A stretch of DNA of 7,264 bases from contig CAIYCP010000566.1 in assembly GCA_903924715.1 (NCBI GenBank), positions 1 through 7,264 of the forward strand, written 5' to 3'. This document shows positions 1-6,107 of this stretch, in pieces. The position numbers and the translations under genes were made by a program. The first letter of the stretch is position 1. Each line of letters begins with the position of its first letter. The DNA is from an uncultured beta proteobacterium (GTDB taxonomy: Bacteria > Pseudomonadota > Gammaproteobacteria > Burkholderiales > Burkholderiaceae_B). The notes under the pieces are model-generated. The model was not told the DNA's origin, searched no databases, and saw nothing but the letters and a program-made list of their open reading frames with translations.

Positions 1-284
1 AGGGCTTCGAGTTCACGCATGAACTTGCCTGGAACGTACTCAAAGACTACCTCACCTATCAAGGCATTGCTGATCTGATTGGTTCGCGCGACGCTAGCCG
101 CTCGGCCTTTAAAAATGCCTTAATTCAAGACGGCGAGGTTTGGATGAAAATGATTGAAGCCCGCAATCAAACCTCACATACGTACAACATTGAGACTGCC
201 CAAGCGATTGTTCATAGCATTTGCCAATCGTTCTATCCGGCGTTTCAAGCCTTTGCAGAACAATTTAAAAAAATCGCTAATTAG
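1..284 (+). CDS. HEPN-domain protein, HI0074-like nucleotidyltransferase substrate-binding family, 5' end missing
   Basis: An open frame enters from the left edge (first full codon at base 3) and stops with TAG at 282-284, leaving 93 visible residues. The visible start, GFEFTHELAWNVLKDYL, resembles the conserved helix of the HI0074/NTase_sub_bind HEPN family. The C-terminal half carries RNQTSHTY (bases 162-185), which is the HEPN signature R-x4-H followed by x-Y. Family members are about 140 residues, so roughly 40 N-terminal residues lie outside the window. HEPN proteins paired with MNT enzymes act as ribonuclease toxins in characterised systems, with the Arg and His as catalytic residues. 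In the HepT (DUF86) relatives the Tyr of RX4HXY is AMPylated by the partner. The partner MNT gene begins 12 bases downstream, supporting an operon. Family membership is confident; toxin activity is inferred, since HI0074 itself was first described only as a nucleotidyltransferase substrate-binding protein. Confidence 0.85.
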   Translation, partial: GFEFTHELAWNVLKDYLTYQGIADLIGSRDASRSAFKNALIQDGEVWMKMIEARNQTSHTYNIETAQAIVHSICQSFYPAFQAFAEQFKKIAN

Positions 285-296
285 CGTACGCCAAAA

Positions 297-596
297 ATGG
301 ATACGGGTCTAAGCCCTAAAACAATTCATGCTCTTGAAGGCGTCTTCAAACAATTCGACGCCATCGACAAAGTCGTGCTCTATGGCTCACGCGCATTGGG
401 TACGCATAAACCTGGCTCAGATATCGATCTCGCGCTCTTTGGCAAAAACGTTACGCCCGACTTAATCGCGAGCATCGCTATCCTGATTGACGATTTACTT
501 TTGCCCTACACACTCGATCTCACCGCCTATGATCTTATCGATAACCTCGCTTTGCGTGAGCACATTGATCGGGTTGGAATTGAATTATTTCAATAG
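297..596 (+). CDS. MNT-type minimal nucleotidyltransferase (HI0073/MntA-like), probable antitoxin of the HEPN/MNT pair
   Basis: This 99-residue protein is the usual size for a minimal nucleotidyltransferase. It carries the complete pol-beta-superfamily motif G-S-x10-D-x-D: G30 S31, then D42 and D44 within YGSRALGTHKPGSDIDLAL. A likely third metal-binding acid is D74 (YTLDLT). In characterised HEPN/MNT systems the MNT enzyme transfers AMP from ATP to a Tyr of the HEPN toxin and so inactivates it; the preceding gene has a Tyr in the matching place. The catalytic set looks intact, so an active enzyme is likely. The ATG at 297 is the only ATG between the in-frame HEPN stop (282-284) and the motif. 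No clear Shine-Dalgarno sequence precedes it, so translation is probably coupled to the upstream gene. No terminator hairpin with a T-tract is visible after the stop. Confidence 0.87.
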   Translation: MDTGLSPKTIHALEGVFKQFDAIDKVVLYGSRALGTHKPGSDIDLALFGKNVTPDLIASIAILIDDLLLPYTLDLTAYDLIDNLALREHIDRVGIELFQ

Positions 597-683
597 CCGC
601 AGAACTAGCTAGCCGAACGCCCATAAACGCGATACGATTCGCACAAGATGCCCTAGGCAAGACCTTTTCATGGATCCGTTTGT

Positions 684-2222
684 ATGACGCTCACCTTCAA
701 AAAAACTCTTCTCGCAGCCTCAATCGCCAGCACTCTTTTAGCCGGCCAGGCGCTTGCTGCTGATCCACCCAATATCCTGATCATCTGGGGTGACGATATC
801 GGCCAGTTCAACATCAGTGCCTACAACAACGGCATGATGGGCTACAAAACTCCCAACATCGATCGCATCGGCAAAGAGGGCGTGCTGTTTACTGACTGGT
901 ATGGCCAACAGAGCAGCACCGCCGGTCGGGCCGCGTTCATTACGGGGCAGTCACCTATTCGCACGGGTTTAACCAAAGTCGGCTTGCCAGGCACACCCGA
1001 GGGTATGAAAAAAGAAGACCCAACCTTAGCCACGCTGCTTAAAGCGAAAGGCTACAAAACGGGTCAGTTCGGTAAAAATCACTTAGGTGATGGTGACGAC
1101 ATGCTGCCTACAGCGCACGGTTTTGATGAGTTTTTTGGCAATCTGTATCACCTCAATGCCGAAGAAGAGCCCGAAAACCCTGATTACCCTAAAAGCGCAG
1201 AATTTAAAAAACGCTTTGGTCCACGCGGCGTGATCCACAGCTTTGCTGGGGGCAAGATCACCGACACCGGGCCATTGACGCGCAAACGCATGGAAACCAT
1301 CGACGATGAGGTCATGGTCAAGACGCTTGATTTTATGGATCGCGCCAAACAAGAGAAGAAACCTTTCTTTATCTGGTGGAACTCAACCCGGATGCATATC
1401 TTTACGCATCTCAAGGCAGCCTCACAGGGTAAAACTGGTTTAGGCGAGTATGCGGATGGCATGGTCGAACACGACGGGCATGTCGGTCAGTTGCTTGAAA
1501 AACTCAAAGCGCTTGGCTTAGACGAAAACACCATCATCATGTATTCGACCGACAACGGCGCCGAGACCTTTACCTGGCCCGATGGTGGCACCACCATGTT
1601 CAGAGGTGAAAAAAACACCAACTGGGAAGGCGGCTACCGCGTGCCAGCTATGATCAAGTGGCCTGGCGTCATCAAACCCGGCACGGTTAATAACGAAATT
1701 GCCTCGCACGAAGATATGCTCACCACGCTTGTGGCGGCCGCGGGCGACAAAACTGCGAAGGCTGATCTCAAAGTGGGTCGCAAGATCGGCGACACAACCT
1801 ACAAGGTGCATCTTGATGGCTATGACTTAGGCCCAGCCCTCAAGGGTGAGGCGACTTGGCCGCGCAAAGAGTTTATCTACTGGACAGACGACGGCAGTGT
1901 GGCGGCCTTGCGTTATGACAACTGGAAAGTCACCTTCTTGAAACAAGAGTCTGAAGGCTTGAAAGTCTGGCAGCAACCCTTCACCCAGTTACGCGCCCCC
2001 ACGCTCACCAATCTGCGTATGGATCCGTTTGAACGCGCCGAGCAAGAGCATGCCATGGGTTATCAGCGCTGGTATTTAGATCGCATGTTTGCGATTGCGC
2101 CGGCCGTCTCGTATGTGGGCCAGTGGCTGCAAAGCTTTCGAGAGTTTCCGCCACGCCAAAAGCCAGGCAGTTTCAATCTTGATCGCGTGATGGAAATGGT
2201 GTCTAAGCCCGCCCAAAATTAG
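684..2222 (+). CDS. Exported sulfatase (arylsulfatase-like, alkaline phosphatase superfamily), Ser-type formylglycine site
   Basis: This 512-residue protein hydrolyses sulfate esters, presumably in the periplasm; the substrate is unknown. Residues 1-25 form a Sec signal peptide (MTLTFKK, a hydrophobic core, then ALA before ADPP). The sulfatase metal and active-site residues are present: D37/D38 (WGDDIG), the formylglycine motif SSTAGRAAFITG with candidate S78 (AGC codon, 915-917) and R82, K131/H133 (GKNHLG), H238, D290/N291 (STDNG), and K310 in GEKNTNWEGGYRVP. The motif fits (C/S)-x-(P/A)-x-R with Ser in place of Cys, and the protein contains no cysteine at all. Ser-type sulfatases depend on radical SAM maturases, and one lies convergently 12 bases beyond the stop. 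The C-terminal NLRMDPFE segment is also typical of the family. The ATG at 684 gives the signal peptide directly, but no good Shine-Dalgarno precedes it. Calling it an arylsulfatase specifically is uncertain. Confidence 0.93.
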   Translation: MTLTFKKTLLAASIASTLLAGQALAADPPNILIIWGDDIGQFNISAYNNGMMGYKTPNIDRIGKEGVLFTDWYGQQSSTAGRAAFITGQSPIRTGLTKVGLPGTPEGMKKEDPTLATLLKAKGYKTGQFGKNHLGDGDDMLPTAHGFDEFFGNLYHLNAEEEPENPDYPKSAEFKKRFGPRGVIHSFAGGKITDTGPLTRKRMETIDDEVMVKTLDFMDRAKQEKKPFFIWWNSTRMHIFTHLKAASQGKTGLGEYADGMVEHDGHVGQLLEKLKALGLDENTIIMYSTDNGAETFTWPDGGTTMFRGEKNTNWEGGYRVPAMIKWPGVIKPGTVNNEIASHEDMLTTLVAAAGDKTAKADLKVGRKIGDTTYKVHLDGYDLGPALKGEATWPRKEFIYWTDDGSVAALRYDNWKVTFLKQESEGLKVWQQPFTQLRAPTLTNLRMDPFERAEQEHAMGYQRWYLDRMFAIAPAVSYVGQWLQSFREFPPRQKPGSFNLDRVMEMVSKPAQN

Positions 2223-2238
2223 ACTGAGTTCAGCCTAA
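2219..2238. repeat. Imperfect inverted repeat spanning both convergent stop codons
   Basis: The 20 bases TTAGACTGAGTTCAGCCTAA form arms TTAG-a-CTGA and TCAG-c-CTAA around a central GT, with one mismatched pair. The TAG stop of the sulfatase (2220-2222) and the TAG stop of the maturase (complement of 2235-2237) sit at mirror positions in the arms. No T-tract follows on either strand, so this is at best a weak bidirectional terminator. Confidence 0.4.
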
Positions 2239-3485
2239 CGCAAATGGCCCAGCTGTCGCAAAATACGAACGACATCTGGGCCAATGTGTTCATAAAACCG
2301 ATACAACCCTGAGCACAAGTAATTCAGCCCAACTTCGCCTTCACGTGTTTTGATCAGGCGATTTTTCGGGCACTCGCCCCAGCACAGTTTTAAGTAATCA
2401 CATTCGCGACACTGCTTAGGCAAGGTATCGCGCTTATCCATTCCAAATTTTTCTTGTGTGGCTGAAAATGCCAAATCACCCAAGTGTGTTTGTTTGATTG
2501 TGCCAAGTTTATATTCTGGATATACGAAGTGATCGCATGAATACACCGTGCCATCATGTTCAAGCGCCAAGCCTTTGCCGCAAAACTCAGCCTGCGTGCA
2601 CGTTTGCGCGGGCATCCCCGCGGCTTGCGCCACAGCCGTTTCAAACAGATTGACATGAACACGACCGTAGTCAGTCACTAACCACTCATCCCACACGCCC
2701 GACAAAAAACTGCCATAGTCGTCAGGGTCAACCGACCAGTCGGTCACGATTGACAGCGGGTGGCCCGGCTTTGCGCGAGCGCTATCTTGCAGAGGTGCCG
2801 CAGAGAAATCCATTTTTGCCGGCGCCGCTTGCTTAAACGCACGCGGTTCAACCGCGGGATTAAACTGCACACGCCAGGTGCCGACTTCGTCAGCCAAAAA
2901 GCGGTAGACCTCTTTAGGATGCAGTGCGTTGCGGCGATTCACCACGCACAACGCTGCAAACGATACGTCAGCATCCACCAGACGTTTTGCCGCACTCATC
3001 ACATAGTCAAAGGTCGGTTTGCCATTGTTAGTTTTGCGATAGATATCGTGCAACTCACGCGGGCCATCGATCGATAAACCCACATGAAAATTATTCAGTT
3101 TTAAAAAACGCACCCAATCCGCATCAAGTGCAATACCGTTGGTTTGCAAATCATTTTCTATTTTTTGATTAGGCTTTGCATACTTGCGCTGCAAGGCTAC
3201 AACCTTTTCATAAAACGGCAAGCCTAGCAACGTCGGCTCACCGCCTTGCCAAGAAAACACGACTTGCTCACCGGTTTGGCTCTCAATGTATTGCCGCACA
3301 TATTGCTCAAGCGTCGCCGCATCCATGCGCGCATGCTTGGGTTGCTCGAGCAGTTCAGTCTTGTGCAGGTAAAAGCAATATTCACAATCAATATTGCATT
3401 CAGCCCCAGAGGGCTTGGTCATCGTATGAAAACGATAGTGCCTGCCTGCAGGCAACGCTGGCAATTTAAGTGTGGGCTGAGTCAC
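2235..3485 (-). CDS. Anaerobic sulfatase-maturating enzyme (anSME), radical SAM/SPASM
   Basis: This 416-residue enzyme converts an active-site Ser or Cys of a sulfatase into C-alpha-formylglycine, using S-adenosylmethionine and three [4Fe-4S] clusters in the cytoplasm. The radical SAM motif CNIDCEYC gives C30, C34 and C37, and GGEPTL is at 81-86. The SPASM region has C296, C302, C317, C359, C362, C368, C372 and C391. The 296/302/317 spacing equals that of Clostridium perfringens anSME C255/C261/C276, and D318 in YSCDHF matches its catalytic Asp277. The gene faces the Ser-type sulfatase, its evident substrate, with stops 12 bases apart. The start is GTG at 3485, which keeps the RFHTMTKPSGA segment; an ATG at 3422 would give 395 residues, and neither has a strong Shine-Dalgarno. 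The stretch at about 212-260 looks like a lineage-specific insertion. The gene may be cotranscribed with the SYLF gene 37 bases upstream. Confidence 0.93.
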   Translation of the reverse strand: MTQPTLKLPALPAGRHYRFHTMTKPSGAECNIDCEYCFYLHKTELLEQPKHARMDAATLEQYVRQYIESQTGEQVVFSWQGGEPTLLGLPFYEKVVALQRKYAKPNQKIENDLQTNGIALDADWVRFLKLNNFHVGLSIDGPRELHDIYRKTNNGKPTFDYVMSAAKRLVDADVSFAALCVVNRRNALHPKEVYRFLADEVGTWRVQFNPAVEPRAFKQAAPAKMDFSAAPLQDSARAKPGHPLSIVTDWSVDPDDYGSFLSGVWDEWLVTDYGRVHVNLFETAVAQAAGMPAQTCTQAEFCGKGLALEHDGTVYSCDHFVYPEYKLGTIKQTHLGDLAFSATQEKFGMDKRDTLPKQCRECDYLKLCWGECPKNRLIKTREGEVGLNYLCSGLYRFYEHIGPDVVRILRQLGHLR

Positions 3486-3522
3486 GCTGAGCCCGTCATT
3501 TGCCTAGGCATCATATACACAA

Positions 3523-4077
3523 TCACTTATTAATTTTTGTGATCTTGTTGCCCTGAATTCCAATGCCAGCCATCAAGCCTTTTTGATCGAACACAAAAGC
3601 ATAGACATCTTCTTGCATGGTGGTGGTCGTGTGCGAGACACCCTTACCCTGATCGATCACCACGATACTTGGGCCCACACCAACCTCAAAGCCTTGCGTG
3701 ACATCAAGAGCCTTTAACGCGCTTTCTTTCATGAAGAACATGGCATAACCATACTCTTGCACACCGGCCTGAAAACCATACGAAGCGCCGCCCGTGTTGT
3801 AGTAACCCACTGCTTTACCTGCGCGCCACAAAACGCCTTCGCCAAACTGCCCACCAACAATTAAGCCCGCTTTTTTGACGTCTGGAAACACCAACACGGC
3901 AGTTGCGCGCTGACTCAGTTCGCGAGCAACTGCATCTTTTGCAATTAAAGAATGTAAAGCCGCCTGCGAACTCTGTTCAAGCGCAGCGCGACTCTCAGCT
4001 TGGACTAAGTTCGAAAAACCAAACACAAATATCGCCAACACCAAACCAACTAAACGCTGCAAAGACGAAAACAACAT
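3523..4077 (-). CDS. Exported SYLF (Ysc84-like) domain protein
   Basis: This 184-residue protein has a Sec signal peptide at residues 1-27 (hydrophobic core, cleavage after VQA, before ESRAA) and no lipobox Cys. The rest is almost entirely one SYLF/Ysc84 domain: the conserved FPDVKKAG (64-71), the glycine-rich GGQFGEGVLW (75-84), GASYGFQAGVQ (97-107) and the C-terminal TTTTMQEDVYAFVFDQKGLMAGIGIQG. In eukaryotes SYLF domains bind phosphoinositides. Bacterial versions are mostly uncharacterised periplasmic or envelope proteins, so no firm function can be given. The ATG start at 4077 is well supported by GAGG (complement of 4083-4086) five bases upstream. It lies in the same direction as the maturase, 37 bases before it, and 87 bases after Bug receptor 1. 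A functional connection with the sulfatase system is not shown by the sequence. Confidence 0.9.
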   Translation of the reverse strand: MLFSSLQRLVGLVLAIFVFGFSNLVQAESRAALEQSSQAALHSLIAKDAVARELSQRATAVLVFPDVKKAGLIVGGQFGEGVLWRAGKAVGYYNTGGASYGFQAGVQEYGYAMFFMKESALKALDVTQGFEVGVGPSIVVIDQGKGVSHTTTTMQEDVYAFVFDQKGLMAGIGIQGNKITKINK

Positions 4078-4078
4078 G

Positions 4079-4108
4079 TCAACCTCTAAAAAATGAATTG
4101 AACTGCAT
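4079..4108 (-). CDS. Possible 9-codon leader ORF before the SYLF gene
   Basis: On the minus strand a TAGAGGTT copy (complement of 4111-4118) is followed by an ATG at 4108-4106 and the codons for MQFNSFFRG, ending in TGA at 4081-4079. One base then separates this stop from the SYLF ATG. The spacing between GAGG and ATG (4 bases) is workable, and the last codons overlap the SYLF Shine-Dalgarno, so translation here would affect initiation of the main gene. There is no composition or conservation evidence, and chance is a real alternative. Confidence 0.25.
   Translation of the reverse strand: MQFNSFFRG
4083..4087 (-). promoter_or_regulatory. Shine-Dalgarno site of the SYLF gene
   Basis: On the minus strand AGAGG lies a few bases before the ATG at 4077 (TAGAGGTTGACATG). 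It is the best ribosome-binding site on the minus strand in this window and fixes the start. The same octamer, TAGAGGTT, recurs exactly 30 bases further upstream (complement of 4111-4118). Confidence 0.65.
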
Positions 4109-4164
4109 TAAACCTCTAGACACCAACAGCGCTGGCACATCAAACACTTTATTTACCTACACGC

Positions 4165-5151
4165 CTACTTGCGCTCGATTCCTGCAATGTCGACTAACTC
4201 ACCCCAAAGTTTATAATTTTGTGCAACAAACTGCTTAAACTCAGCGGGCGTTTCACTCTTGACAACATCCGTGCCTAAGGCCACAAGCTTGCGTTGGGTA
4301 TCTGGATCATTCAAGGCCCGGTTCAACGCGGCATGAAGCTTATCAATGATGGGTTTGGGCGTGTCCTTAACTGCGAACATGCCAATCCAAGCGCCTAGAT
4401 GAAAATTTGAAATTCCTTTTTCTTCGATTGTTGGCACTGACGAATCCATCGCTGTACGTCCCGTTGTGCTCACCGCCAAGGCATTTAATCGACCTGAAAC
4501 TACATGCGGATAAACAGTCACCATCGTATCGAACGTAGCATCGACGCTACCGCCGATCACATCGGCCTGAGACTGCGTACTGCCTTGATACGGCACGTGT
4601 ACCATCTTGATACCCGCTTTAGTCAGCAACATCAACATGACCAAATGGCTCGTCGTGCCGTTGCCGATGGTCGCGTAGGTCAACACATCAGGATTTGCCT
4701 TGGCGTAGGCGATAAATTTTTCGAACGTATCGAGGCCTTTGGTTTTATTGCTGACAAGCAAAAATGGTAACCACGAGGTCTGACCAATTGGCGAAAAATC
4801 CGTTAAGGGCGAATAGGGTAGATTTTTCATGAGATGCGCAGCCGTGCCCATGGGCGCAGTCGCACTAAGCAGCAAGGTATACCCATCCGGTTGCGACTTG
4901 GCCACTTCCGCAGGCGCTAGAGTCCCCCCCACTCCAGGTTTATTTTTGATGATGATCGGCTGCCCAAGATCTTTGCTCATCTTGTCTGACAAAATGCGGC
5001 CCACTGAATCGGTTGAGGTGCCTGGGGGGAACCCGATCCAGATTGAAATAGGTCGATCCGGGTAAGCGCCCTGAGCTTGCACGCCCCCAGAAAGCACCGC
5101 ATTGAGCAGGCATGCACTGAGTAAGGCCAGCAATCGGGTCCGCTTCATCAT
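4165..5151 (-). CDS. Bug-family (TctC-like) periplasmic tripartite tricarboxylate transporter receptor, copy 1
   Basis: This 328-residue periplasmic binding protein belongs to the Bug/TctC family, which captures small, usually carboxylated, solutes. It has YPDRPISIWIGFPPGTSTD (30-48), the NKPGVGG loop (70-76), VPYQGS (186-191), RLNALAVST (221-229) and VPTIEE (239-244), in the family's order. The length is normal. The frame stays open upstream to 6117, but that extension is the antisense of the cupin gene. The true start is the ATG pair at 5151/5148, preceded by GGAG at six bases (complement of 5158-5161) and followed by a signal peptide (MMKRTR, hydrophobic core, cleavage after VQA at 26). 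LSAC at 11-14 resembles a lipobox, but the hydrophobic stretch before it is short, so a Sec/SPI product is favoured. No TctA or TctB gene is present. It is divergent from the cupin-Bug2 pair. Ligand unknown. Confidence 0.92.
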   Translation of the reverse strand: MMKRTRLLALLSACLLNAVLSGGVQAQGAYPDRPISIWIGFPPGTSTDSVGRILSDKMSKDLGQPIIIKNKPGVGGTLAPAEVAKSQPDGYTLLLSATAPMGTAAHLMKNLPYSPLTDFSPIGQTSWLPFLLVSNKTKGLDTFEKFIAYAKANPDVLTYATIGNGTTSHLVMLMLLTKAGIKMVHVPYQGSTQSQADVIGGSVDATFDTMVTVYPHVVSGRLNALAVSTTGRTAMDSSVPTIEEKGISNFHLGAWIGMFAVKDTPKPIIDKLHAALNRALNDPDTQRKLVALGTDVVKSETPAEFKQFVAQNYKLWGELVDIAGIERK

Positions 5152-5234
5152 CGATGTCTCCGTGGGTTCACCCTCTGTTTCTACGCAAAGTCTAGCGCGA
5201 AACCACCCTTTTCGCTGTAAAAACAAGACGCCAG

Positions 5235-5264
5235 TCGACAGTAGGCGCTCTGGACGGGTAAGAT
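5235..5264 (+). promoter_or_regulatory. Candidate sigma70 promoter for the cupin-Bug2 operon
   Basis: TCGACA (5235-5240) matches the -35 consensus TTGACA at five of six positions. TAAGAT (5259-5264), 18 bases on, matches the -10 consensus at four of six. Transcription would start near 5271, about 40 bases before the cupin ATG. This is an eye match only. Confidence 0.3.
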
Positions 5265-5296
5265 TAAACATACCAAAATAATTAACCTGCATTTTT

Positions 5297-5301
5297 AGGG
5301 A
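5297..5301 (+). promoter_or_regulatory. Shine-Dalgarno site of the cupin gene
   Basis: AGGGA ends nine bases before the ATG at 5311. It is a moderate match at the upper end of useful spacing and supports that start. Confidence 0.45.
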
Positions 5302-5310
5302 TCGTCCGAC

Positions 5311-6093
5311 ATGCCATCCTTTGCTACGCGCGAACACGCCCTTGCGCATCGCCACTACAACAAACTGCCCAACGGTACGATCACCCATGTGTCGTCCTGC
5401 ATTGGGATCAACTCCGTCGAACGCAAGGCAACTGGCATGCCGGCACGACAGCCCGAAGCGTTTCCGCCCCCCCTTGAACCGATTGCCTTTTTGGTCGAAC
5501 AAGCGGCTGATATGTCGATTCCTGGGCATTATCATCAGGCGGATCAGTTTCAGGTCTTTATTTCTGGCGAGGGTAAATTCGGGATCAAACCCATCGAGGG
5601 CCTCACCGTCCACTACGCCATGGGTTTTACACCCTATGCCCCCATTCACGCGCACAGCACGGGCATCGAGTACTACACCTTGCGTAACGGCTGGGATCCT
5701 GGCGCGCGCTGGATGCCGGACTATAAAGAAGGGCTCAAGGGCCGCACCAAAGACTATCGTCACGGCCTGGGTTTGGTCCCACCACTGATGGGCGACGCAG
5801 AGGGGCCCAAAGCCGTGGTTGGCGTACTTGAACAAAACGTCGTGCCATTTGAAGCCGACGGCTTGGGCGCGACCCTCTATCAAGCCGCAGCAGGCGCACG
5901 GATCAAAGGCCCCGCCCCCACAGAGGGTCGTGGGCAATACTGGATGGTGCTGCGCGGTCAATGCCAACTGAACGCAAATGCCGCCAAAGAACGCGACTTG
6001 CTTTTTGTGGCTCCCGACGATGACGCGCCTGAAATTACCGCGGGCGCCCAAGGTGCCTCGATTTTGGTGATGCAGTTTCCAAGGCGCGACTAA
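5311..6093 (+). CDS. Two-cupin (bicupin-like) protein of unknown function
   Basis: This 260-residue protein has no signal peptide and is probably cytoplasmic. The N-terminal cupin is recognisable from IPGHYHQADQFQVFISGEGKF (70-90). H73 and H75 form the H-x-H metal-ligand pair, and the position usually held by Glu is Q79, followed six residues later by G86. A second group, PIHAHSTGIEYYTLR (111-125), supplies H113/H115 as the motif-2 His candidate. The C-terminal half (about 168-257: GQYWMVLRGQCQLN, then DLLFVAPDD and ASILVMQFP) looks like a second cupin barrel without histidines and so likely without metal. Cupins of this sort include dioxygenases, isomerases, decarboxylases and sensors, and the sequence does not decide between these. 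The gene directly precedes a Bug receptor (5 or 14 bases, depending on its start), suggesting a role with the compound that receptor imports. I do not recognise a named family. Confidence 0.82.
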   Translation: MPSFATREHALAHRHYNKLPNGTITHVSSCIGINSVERKATGMPARQPEAFPPPLEPIAFLVEQAADMSIPGHYHQADQFQVFISGEGKFGIKPIEGLTVHYAMGFTPYAPIHAHSTGIEYYTLRNGWDPGARWMPDYKEGLKGRTKDYRHGLGLVPPLMGDAEGPKAVVGVLEQNVVPFEADGLGATLYQAAAGARIKGPAPTEGRGQYWMVLRGQCQLNANAAKERDLLFVAPDDDAPEITAGAQGASILVMQFPRRD

Positions 6094-6107
6094 CTCTTTT
6101 GAAAAAA

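Larger units (their letters stand above)
5152..5310. promoter_or_regulatory. Divergent intergenic region between Bug receptor 1 and the cupin-Bug2 operon
   Basis: These 159 bases separate two gene sets that point away from each other, so promoters for both strands should lie here. The stretch at about 5261-5285 is notably AT-rich, with two TTAA elements (5264-5267 and 5282-5285) and ATTA/TAAT arms. A possible plus-strand promoter is listed separately. No convincing minus-strand promoter pair was found by eye, and no operator could be assigned to a regulator family. Confidence 0.5.

Noticed and set aside
603..613. CTAGCTAG palindrome after the MNT gene
   Set aside because: It is a short palindrome without a loop or T-tract; it is neither a terminator nor an obvious site for a known recombinase.
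633..638. TACGAT as a -10 box for the sulfatase gene
   Set aside because: It matches only four of six positions, and nothing like a -35 box lies 16-19 bases upstream.
842..1811. Four minus-strand open frames of 63-97 residues across the sulfatase gene
   Set aside because: They are antisense to a well-supported gene, have no ribosome-binding sites of note and show no recognisable protein features.
3488..3515. TATGAT-like -10 element (minus strand) just before the maturase start
   Set aside because: The hexamer matches well, but there is no -35 partner or extended -10, and the region is AT-rich, so a separate promoter cannot be supported.
2390..3533. Open frames of 90-105 residues overlapping the maturase gene on both strands
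   Set aside because: They are shadows of the anSME frame, with cysteine- and histidine-rich composition copied from the other reading frames.
4125..4137. CAGCGCTG palindrome between Bug receptor 1 and the SYLF gene, as a terminator
   Set aside because: It is a self-complementary octamer without a loop, and no T-tract follows on the minus strand, so it does not look like an intrinsic terminator.
5321..5788. 155-residue plus-strand open frame inside the cupin gene
   Set aside because: It is an alternative frame of the cupin gene, rich in Arg, Pro and Thr as expected for a shadow; no domain is recognisable.
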